5,288 nucleotides of DNA from assembly GCA_015485455.1 (NCBI GenBank), contig WFTN01000330.1:1-5288 (forward strand), given 5' to 3'. The notes beneath the pieces were generated by a model. That model did not search any database. It was not told the DNA's origin and was given only the letters and a program-made list of their open reading frames with translations. Source of the DNA: Planctomycetota bacterium. GTDB lineage: Bacteria > Planctomycetota > GCA-002687715 > DRQF01. This document shows positions 1 through 5,288 of the stretch, piece after piece. The position numbers and the translations under genes are program-made. The first letter of the stretch is position 1, and every line of letters begins with the position of its first letter.

Positions 1-447
1 CCCCATCAAAGACGGGTTCGATGCGGCCATCGTCATACCGTCTGGACGAATAATGACGAAATCTCCCGTGCCGAAATGTCCTGCTGCGCCGGCGAGAGCC
101 CCACGCAATCGTGCAAAAGCCGCAGACGCGTGAATCGCGCGGGGGTTCGTGCCGACCTCATCTAAGCTCGCTATCTCGACACAAGATTCCTTGACCCCCT
201 CACTGGTTGCCGCGAGCAAAGCCGCCCCCTCTCGAGATTCAAGCCATACCAACAATCCCGTTTGAGTCGCCCCCCGAAGCTTCACCATCTGATCCCCAAC
301 AACCACTTGAACCCTCCGCTCAGCCCATGAAGTGACCCAATAGGCAACAGCCAGCATCACCAAGAAGAGAACAATCGGGAGGACGATCTGAGAGCCCAAA
401 GAACCATTTGCGGTCGAATTGTGAGATTCACGACGTAGAATTGCCAT
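1..447 (-). CDS. Membrane-anchored sensor-like protein, N-terminal part (partial, runs off left edge)
   Basis: This frame is open from ATG at 447 to the window edge: 149 codons with no stop, C-terminus missing. The start is well bounded, because an in-frame TAA lies five codons upstream (462-460) and no other ATG lies between. No good Shine-Dalgarno is visible (AACGAAGCGAAATA precedes the ATG). A short polar N-terminus (residues 1-20) is followed by one hydrophobic helix (about 21-41, IVLPIVLFLVMLAVAYWV), then a region probably outside the cytoplasm. That region has a WLESREGAALLAA helix and, near residues 126-145, a GTGDFVIIRPDGMTMAAS segment. The latter resembles the 'G.f.l.d..G.vla.s' strand-turn-strand of Cache-type sensor domains. 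In such proteins the output domain (kinase, cyclase, chemotaxis or diguanylate cyclase) follows at the C-terminus, here outside the window, so the output is unknown. The sensor role is inferred; the membrane anchor is clearly visible. It is transcribed divergently from the porin gene. Confidence 0.72.
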   Translation of the reverse strand, partial: MAILRRESHNSTANGSLGSQIVLPIVLFLVMLAVAYWVTSWAERRVQVVVGDQMVKLRGATQTGLLVWLESREGAALLAATSEGVKESCVEIASLDEVGTNPRAIHASAAFARLRGALAGAAGHFGTGDFVIIRPDGMTMAASNPSLMG

Positions 448-510
448 TATTTCGCTTCGTTAGAACTCGGTGGATTTCAAGCATGTAGCAAAGATGATGG
501 CCTGGCAAGC

Positions 511-538
511 GTTATCAGCGGAATTCCCGATCTGCCAA
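511..538 (-). promoter_or_regulatory. Possible promoter for the leftward sensor gene
   Basis: On the minus strand, TTGGCA (538-533) is followed after 16 bases by GATAAC (516-511). They match the sigma70 -35 and -10 consensus at 5/6 and 4/6 positions. This would give an untranslated leader of roughly 55-60 bases before the ATG at 447. It is a weak, pattern-only call; other pairings in this short region are nearly as good. Confidence 0.22.
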
Positions 539-557
539 CGGTTTGTGACTGATCATC

Positions 558-574
558 GGCTTGACAGTTAAGCC
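558..574. repeat. Short imperfect inverted repeat over the porin -35 box
   Basis: GGCTT (558-562) and AAGCC (570-574) are reverse complements separated by seven bases. Counting a G-T pair and an A-T pair, the arms extend to seven bases around a three-base centre. The dyad encloses the TTGACA hexamer at 561-566, where a repressor would block the -35 contact. An arm pair this short can occur by chance, so an operator role is only a suggestion. Confidence 0.2.
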
Positions 575-589
575 ATCAGCTCCTAATCT
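561..589 (+). promoter_or_regulatory. Likely sigma70-type promoter of the porin gene
   Basis: A perfect -35 hexamer TTGACA (561-566) is followed by a 17-base spacer and TAATCT (584-589). TAATCT matches the -10 consensus at only three positions, but these include the important A2 and T6. Transcription would begin near 596, giving a short leader of about 18 bases that carries the Shine-Dalgarno at 602-606. Consensus -35, ideal spacing and fit to the downstream ribosome site make this the best promoter in the window; the weak -10 limits certainty. Confidence 0.45.
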
Positions 590-601
590 TGGGTATCTTG
601 T

Positions 602-606
602 GGAGG
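602..606 (+). promoter_or_regulatory. Shine-Dalgarno site that decides the porin start
   Basis: GGAGG at 602-606 (within GGAGGAG) lies seven bases before GTG at 614 and thirteen before ATG at 620. Normal spacing favours the GTG start. The choice changes the protein by only two residues, both in the signal peptide. Confidence 0.7.
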
Positions 607-613
607 AGCAATT

Positions 614-2095
614 GTGTCCATGTCGAATAGCATTTCTAAGTCAATCATACTCTGTCTCATCGCGGTTCTTTTCGGCCTTCCGTCGCTTTCTGCACAGACT
701 CTTGAAGAACGAGTCAGGAAGCTCGAAAAAGAAAATCAAAAGCTGGCCGAGCAAAACCACCGAATCGAAAGCCAAAGTGCGCAGATTCTCCAGCGTTTAC
801 TCACTTCGGAACAAAAAAACGCTGAGTTGAGCCAACGCCTCAACGCCACTGAACAACTCAACCACAATAAAACCAGCGCCATCATGGATGCGATTGGCAG
901 CCTAACCGACGATTTAGGCGGGAACCCCGTAGTTGGTGGCGGTTATGGGGGTGGTTCCATAAGTCGCTCCGGTTTCAGCCTCCAATTCTATGGCACCATC
1001 CGTTTCGAAGCTTCATACAGCGATTCCCGTTTTAATCGCACCATTGACCCTCAGTGGGTGCAACCGGAAGATGGAATATTTGCTTCCAACAACGACGATC
1101 AGTTTTCGATGAATGCTCGCCGCAGCACGATCGGTCTCAATACCAGCCTAGGCAGAGTGGGAGACGCCCAAGTCCGAGGCAAGCTCGAATTTGACTTCGC
1201 GGGTTTTGACAGCAATCAGACAGAAGACCAATCTGAATCAAGGGCAAGGGTTCGTTTGCTCTTGGCCTACGTTGACTTTCAGATTGGCAATTTTAGCCTT
1301 CGGTTCGGACAAGATTGGGATATCTTGGCTCCTTTGAATCCAGTGGTCGACAACCAACGTCATCTTTGGGACACAGGAAACTTGGGCGATCGGCGCCCGA
1401 TGGCACAAATCTACTTCGAAGGTGGCGGTCGCGACGGGGTTGCCTATCACATCGCCTTTGCCGTTGGCCTAACAGGTGCTGTCGACAACCTAGACGCCGA
1501 TACCGGATTTGGTAGCTTCTTGACCACCGAAAGAGACGGATTTGACTCTGGCCAACCTCATCTTCAATTGGCGGCAGGTGTCGATTTCGATTCCTGGGTT
1601 GCGGGTGAACGTATTCGCATAGGGTTTTCTGGTGCCTGGGGAAAATTGGAGACAGACACCGACTTTGCTGGGGAAGATGAGTTTACGACTTGGGCACTTT
1701 CCTTCGACGTTGTGATTCCTTTGTTTGAAGGTGCTCACATCAAGGCGGAAGGTTTCATTGGCCAAGCACTTGCAGACTTTCGTGGAGGCATATCCCAATC
1801 GATCAACGTAACAACGGGAAGAGAGATCGATAGCATGGGTGGTTTCGCCGAGTTCTTCTGGCAAACCAGTGATTTCTTCGGCTTCGGATTCGGTGCTTCC
1901 ATCGATAATCCCGACTTTGACGACCTCGACCTAGCCCAAAGAGCATCCAACTGGACGCTTTATGCTGCGGCGCGATTCGACTGGGGCAGCGGCGTTCAAA
2001 GTGGCTTGGACGTCATTTTCTGGAAAACCCAATATGCCAACCGCGAAGAAGGAGATGCTTTGCGAGTCACGGCCTTCGTCGAAATCAGTTTCTAA
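614..2095 (+). CDS. DcaP-like outer-membrane porin with N-terminal coiled coil
   Basis: This 493-residue protein has the full layout of a secreted outer-membrane porin. Residues 1 to about 27 are a signal peptide (polar/Lys start, hydrophobic core IILCLIAVLFGL, cleavage probably in SLSAQ). Residues 29 to about 85 form a heptad-patterned, charged coiled coil starting TLEERVRKLEKENQKL. Residues 102-115 are a Gly-rich linker. From about 120 to the end, alternating polar/aromatic strands form a beta-barrel closing with EISF, the terminal Phe expected for assembly by the BAM machinery. An ARRSTIGLNTSLG segment, KLEFDFAGF, an Arg-rich strand (RARVRLLLAYVDF) and LRFGQDWDILAPLNP occur in the order seen in DcaP-type porins, which are trimers with an N-terminal coiled coil. 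The family call is from memory of these patterns, and the substrate is unknown. Start GTG at 614 is chosen over ATG 620 by Shine-Dalgarno spacing. The gene appears monocistronic: its own promoter upstream and a terminator after the TAA. Alternatives are other porin families that share this architecture. Confidence 0.85.
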   Translation: MSMSNSISKSIILCLIAVLFGLPSLSAQTLEERVRKLEKENQKLAEQNHRIESQSAQILQRLLTSEQKNAELSQRLNATEQLNHNKTSAIMDAIGSLTDDLGGNPVVGGGYGGGSISRSGFSLQFYGTIRFEASYSDSRFNRTIDPQWVQPEDGIFASNNDDQFSMNARRSTIGLNTSLGRVGDAQVRGKLEFDFAGFDSNQTEDQSESRARVRLLLAYVDFQIGNFSLRFGQDWDILAPLNPVVDNQRHLWDTGNLGDRRPMAQIYFEGGGRDGVAYHIAFAVGLTGAVDNLDADTGFGSFLTTERDGFDSGQPHLQLAAGVDFDSWVAGERIRIGFSGAWGKLETDTDFAGEDEFTTWALSFDVVIPLFEGAHIKAEGFIGQALADFRGGISQSINVTTGREIDSMGGFAEFFWQTSDFFGFGFGASIDNPDFDDLDLAQRASNWTLYAAARFDWGSGVQSGLDVIFWKTQYANREEGDALRVTAFVEISF

Positions 2096-2110
2096 GACAG
2101 CCAAGAAAGA

Positions 2111-2156
2111 AGCCTCGTTCATTGAAGTGAATCAATAGGAGCGAGGCTCTCTTTTT
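2111..2156. terminator. Hairpin terminator between convergent genes, probably bidirectional
   Basis: AGCCTCGTTC (2111-2120) pairs with GAGCGAGGCT (2139-2148; one T-G pair). After a two-base bulge, ATTGA (2121-2125) pairs with TCAAT (2132-2136), leaving a six-base loop. On the plus strand the stem is followed by CTCTTTTTG, a five-T run suited to intrinsic termination of the porin transcript, 15 bases after its stop codon. On the minus strand the stem is followed by TCTTTCTT, a looser pyrimidine tract that could end the kinase transcript about 35 bases beyond its stop. Confidence 0.8.
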
Positions 2157-2182
2157 GCATCGGAAAGGAGAGTCCTCCGTTA

Positions 2183-5100
2183 TCACTGCATCGGGTAAAG
2201 CTTCAGTTCAGCAAAAATGCCTCCCCCTTGACTGGCAGCCAATGCAATGGATTGGGGCTTGCCAAGCGGATGAAGATAATTAATCGAGGCCAAGATCCGG
2301 GCCTTTGCCGGGTGCCCTTCTAATGTATCACAAACACCCAAGACACAGATATCACCGTACCAAGACAATGAAAAACGAATGGCGCTCTCGTTGTTGGTAA
2401 TGGGAGCCTTATAAGTGACATCAAGCTTCTTGTCCTGGCGTTCACCAAAGTAGAACTCTTTCTTGCCATCACTATTGAGATGAATTCCAAGAACCACCGA
2501 ACGGTCGTCAGCAGCATTCAAAAGCCGCACTTCCATGGCGCCTTCTTGGTGAATCAAACGTCCATGCAATTGCCAAAAATGTTCTTCACCTTGAGGGAAA
2601 ACGACCTTGCCAATCATGTTGTCAAACAAACTGCGGGAAGTTGACCACCATTTCTTTCTTTTCTTGTCCACCGTGACAACACGTAAACCCGCCTCTTCCG
2701 TTGCGACCCCCTGTTGAAGACCCTTAGCAAAAGGAAATGGTGACTTGCGTGAATTCCGCGGGTCAACAGATAGAGGGACGTTGGCGTTCTTGCTCAAGTC
2801 AATCGAAACATCGTTCCTTGACTTCTTGATCAACCTAACGATCAACTCCGTCTTTTCCCCTTGATGCGACAATTCGTGTTTAGACTCGAAATATCCAGGA
2901 GCAGTAATGGACACCTCTAAGTCTTCGGGCAAATGGTGACCGTTCCAATCACTCTTCTTGAGTTGAATGCCGTTAACAGTGATCGATGCGCTCTCAGGTT
3001 CCACGTCAAAGATCAAGGCGGGCGCTTTCTTGCAATCCGCAGCATACATGGATCGGGCAGCATCTATGGTCGGTGAGAATGAGGCGAACTCCGCTATGTA
3101 ATCTTCAAGTTGTTGAACACGAAGTAGGGCATCCTTTTCTGACGTGATAGCCTTCCATGCCATTTTTTCTTGAAGACCCAAACGATCTTTCGAAGCTGAA
3201 GCGACCCGATGAAACTGTTCCCAAGATTCTGGCTCTTCAAGACCTATCCTCTTGATAAGAGTTGCAGAGTCGTCCAAGAGAGCCCGCAGCCGAACATAAT
3301 CCCTCGTAGTCCACAATTGAGTGAGAAACGTTGTTGTTTCGGCAATGACCAGCTCCCCATTGTCCTTAAGAAGTTCCCTTAAACGTTCCTCGGCATTCTT
3401 GCGCTTTGAACTGGGAACGTCAGCGAGCTCCCTTTTCCATTCATCTCCCATTTTTGTATAGGCCTCGATAAAAGCCCTAGGTGATTGGGCAACGAGTTGA
3501 TCCCAAACGGAGTCCAATCGAATCGGCCTACTCTGCTCCGCCGCCCTCACCAGAGGCTGTATCCGAAGAATCTCTTGCTTCACCCAACTCAGACTAGGGC
3601 TAAACGGAAATCGGTTGGAAAAGGCCAATAGCTCGTCTAAGGTGGCCTTGCTTGGCTCCGCATTCATCAACTTGGCAATGGCTTCTTCTTCTACCTTTGC
3701 CATGTTTCCGAGCTGCGCTTGTCCGGCGTACTCATCCAGAGTACTAAGACGAGCAGGTATGCTCAGGCCAGCTTGTTGGTAGTGCCCCTTCAGGATGCCG
3801 CAAGCGAGAGCCATACTCTTCCACTTCCGGGCCTTCCAATCGGCCTCGAGGGGACTCAGCACAAAATCTTCGTTTCGAGCCAATTTATCAGCCAGAATTG
3901 TGCGAAAATCCTCCTCAAGCCTTGTCTTTTCATCATTCCCCGAAACTCGCTTTAACTCCTCGTCAAAGAGTACGGAACGCCTTTCAAGAGCAGAAAAATA
4001 GATCCCAGGGGAATCGCCTCCCCATTCCTCTAAGAGTGCATTGAGCTTGGCAACGTTGGGATCTTGGGAAACAACAGCGGGGACTTCCTTCTCTGCAGGC
4101 CATACCACCCAAGCTGCTCCCAAAGCAAGAGCGACTCCCCCCACCACGGCAAGAATCTTTGCCTTCTTCCCTCGACCTCCAGGGGTTTTACCTTTTCCTA
4201 GCTTCTTGCGCGTATCAAGGCCACCCACATCCAAGCTACTCGCAAGCAGTTCCAGACCTTTCGTTTTTGGAACTTCGCCATCAATGAGGGCTTCCAAATC
4301 GATCAAGAGGTCCTCATAGGTTTGATAGCGATCTTCCCTTTTTTTCGCCATCATACGGTCCAAGACCAAGATCACTTCATTGCTGATTTCCCCGACCAGA
4401 TCTTGAGGATTGGGCGCTTGTTCATTCAGTTTCTTGTGGAGGACCTCAACCATAGTAGCTCCGGTAAAGGGTTTGCTACCCGTCAAGAGGCAGTACATCG
4501 TTGAGCCCAAGCTGTAGATATCGGCCCGAAAATCAACCTCATGACCCAAGGCCTGTTCCGGTGCCATGTATCCGGGGGTGCCCATGATGCTTCCGGTTTG
4601 AGTCAGATCAATATGTTCCGGATCATCTCGATCATGAAGACGAGCGAGACCAAAGTCAGCAATCTTTGGATGAGCTTTGGTACTGCGGCGGGCATCACTG
4701 CCTTCTTCCTCCAAGATCATAATGTTAGCGGGTTTGATGTCTCGATGAATCACCCCAAGTTTCTCGGCGTGGCTCAACCCAAGAACGCAGCCACGCATGA
4801 TCTCCAAAACCGTCTTGACCTGGAAGCGCCCGGTCTGTTCAATCAATTCACTGCAATTGCGACCTTTGACGTATTCAAGAACTAAGAAAACTTTCCCTTC
4901 GATATGCCCGTGGTCATAGACACTGACGATGTTGGGATGATTCAGCCTTGCTCCCGTGATTGCCTCTCGACGAAACCGAGCAACGAAAGACTCATCGTCG
5001 CCCATGTCTTTCATCAGCTTTAAGGCGACTCTTCGACTCAAGCTCCGCTGGTTGGCGAGATAGACAACACCCATCCCGCCTTCACCCAGCATAGAGATGA

Positions 5101-5288
5101 TCTGATAGCCCTCGACGATATCCGTATTGGTCGAGACGACTGTCTTGCTCACATGCTGAATCTCATGACGAACAGTCTTGGCGTAACTAGCGGAATCGTC
5201 TTCGACTGAAGCATTGGTCCCTGAAGTCGAGATTGTCAGATCCGGTTCGTCGTTTTGGTCGGCGTCATCGTTTGTTTTGTCGTTCGAC
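2183..5288 (-). CDS. Membrane-spanning Ser/Thr protein kinase (PknB-like) with PEGA domain; start lies beyond right edge
   Basis: A receptor-type Hanks kinase that would phosphorylate Ser/Thr of cytoplasmic proteins in response to an envelope signal. Numbering from the in-window GTG at 5152 (989 residues): Gly loop GEGGMG 23-28; ATP-binding Lys45 in VALKLM; helix-C Glu63; catalytic HRDIKPAN 136-143 (Asp138, Lys140, Asn143); DFG 166-168; activation loop with Thr184, Thr186, Ser188 and Thr192; APE 197-199; Asp211 in ADIYSLG; Arg275. No key residue is missing, so it should be active. A basic stretch (315-332) precedes one transmembrane helix (about 333-351), placing the kinase inside by the positive-inside rule. 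The outer part has a charged, mostly helical region (about 360-705), a PEGA domain (about 710-777, with ASITVNG and APGYFESKHEL) and a beta-rich C-terminal domain (about 840-989) I cannot assign. The frame continues open above 5152 for 45 more residues to the edge, and the GTG lacks a convincing Shine-Dalgarno, so it is probably internal. The gene ends in tandem stops TGA-TAA and converges on the porin gene. Substrates and ligand are unknown. Confidence 0.93.
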   Translation of the reverse strand, partial: SNDKTNDDADQNDEPDLTISTSGTNASVEDDSASYAKTVRHEIQHVSKTVVSTNTDIVEGYQIISMLGEGGMGVVYLANQRSLSRRVALKLMKDMGDDESFVARFRREAITGARLNHPNIVSVYDHGHIEGKVFLVLEYVKGRNCSELIEQTGRFQVKTVLEIMRGCVLGLSHAEKLGVIHRDIKPANIMILEEEGSDARRSTKAHPKIADFGLARLHDRDDPEHIDLTQTGSIMGTPGYMAPEQALGHEVDFRADIYSLGSTMYCLLTGSKPFTGATMVEVLHKKLNEQAPNPQDLVGEISNEVILVLDRMMAKKREDRYQTYEDLLIDLEALIDGEVPKTKGLELLASSLDVGGLDTRKKLGKGKTPGGRGKKAKILAVVGGVALALGAAWVVWPAEKEVPAVVSQDPNVAKLNALLEEWGGDSPGIYFSALERRSVLFDEELKRVSGNDEKTRLEEDFRTILADKLARNEDFVLSPLEADWKARKWKSMALACGILKGHYQQAGLSIPARLSTLDEYAGQAQLGNMAKVEEEAIAKLMNAEPSKATLDELLAFSNRFPFSPSLSWVKQEILRIQPLVRAAEQSRPIRLDSVWDQLVAQSPRAFIEAYTKMGDEWKRELADVPSSKRKNAEERLRELLKDNGELVIAETTTFLTQLWTTRDYVRLRALLDDSATLIKRIGLEEPESWEQFHRVASASKDRLGLQEKMAWKAITSEKDALLRVQQLEDYIAEFASFSPTIDAARSMYAADCKKAPALIFDVEPESASITVNGIQLKKSDWNGHHLPEDLEVSITAPGYFESKHELSHQGEKTELIVRLIKKSRNDVSIDLSKNANVPLSVDPRNSRKSPFPFAKGLQQGVATEEAGLRVVTVDKKRKKWWSTSRSLFDNMIGKVVFPQGEEHFWQLHGRLIHQEGAMEVRLLNAADDRSVVLGIHLNSDGKKEFYFGERQDKKLDVTYKAPITNNESAIRFSLSWYGDICVLGVCDTLEGHPAKARILASINYLHPLGKPQSIALAASQGGGIFAELKLYPMQ

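Noticed and set aside
561..830. Open frame on the plus strand starting at TTG 561 and overlapping the porin start
   Set aside because: Its 'start' is the -35 hexamer, and its product is Lys/Ser/Arg-rich with no domain. It is the +1 shadow of the porin's signal peptide and coiled coil.
1238..2122. Several minus-strand open frames of 63-124 codons inside and at the end of the porin gene
   Set aside because: All lie opposite a well-supported gene, have no ribosome sites or recognisable domains, and read as antisense noise.
2167..2178. Near-palindrome GGAGAGTCCTCC just past the kinase stop
   Set aside because: The arms do not pair cleanly and it has no T tract; the hairpin at 2111-2148 is the better terminator.
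3719..4885. Plus-strand open frames of 60-114 codons opposite the kinase gene
   Set aside because: They mirror conserved kinase and stalk sequence; the compositions are antisense-like and no promoter or Shine-Dalgarno was seen.
1..5288. CRISPR arrays, tRNA or rRNA genes, insertion sequence ends, toxin-antitoxin or phage-defence genes
   Set aside because: No regularly spaced repeats, cloverleaf, transposase motif or defence-protein signature was found. The window is explained by three envelope or signalling genes and two short gaps.

Overview
The window holds the start of one gene, one complete gene and most of a third. It reads as ordinary chromosomal DNA of a Gram-negative-type bacterium: there is an outer-membrane beta-barrel with a signal peptide, and two inner-membrane proteins with extracytoplasmic domains. 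A membrane-spanning Hanks-type Ser/Thr kinase with a PEGA domain, next to a porin with a coiled-coil N-terminus and a Cache-like sensor, suggests the Planctomycetes-Verrucomicrobia-Lentisphaerae group. That placement is inferred from protein style only; no marker gene is present.

Layout. Positions 1-447 (minus strand) encode the first 149 residues of a membrane-anchored sensor-like protein that runs off the left edge. Positions 448-613 are a divergent intergenic region with a likely sigma70-type promoter, an imperfect dyad over its -35 box, and a strong Shine-Dalgarno for the next gene. Positions 614-2095 (plus strand) encode a 493-residue porin: signal peptide, coiled coil, Gly-rich linker, beta-barrel ending in Phe; it is closest in pattern to the DcaP-like trimeric porins. 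Positions 2096-2182 separate two convergent genes and hold a hairpin terminator with T-rich flanks usable in both directions. Positions 2183-5288 (minus strand) encode a receptor-type Ser/Thr protein kinase: cytoplasmic PknB-like catalytic domain, one transmembrane helix, and a roughly 640-residue extracytoplasmic region with a helical stretch, a PEGA domain and a beta-rich C-terminal domain I cannot assign.

The main correction to a naive gene call concerns the kinase start. The frame stays open from the first in-window start codon (GTG at 5152) to the right edge, adding 45 acidic, Ser/Thr-rich residues, so the true start probably lies outside the window.

The three genes are not an operon: the first pair is divergent and the second pair convergent. 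All three products act at the envelope, but nothing in the sequence shows a functional link. I see no mobile element, CRISPR array, RNA gene, defence system or clearly new multi-gene system. The parts most worth attention are the undefined sensor half of the kinase and its N-terminal extension.
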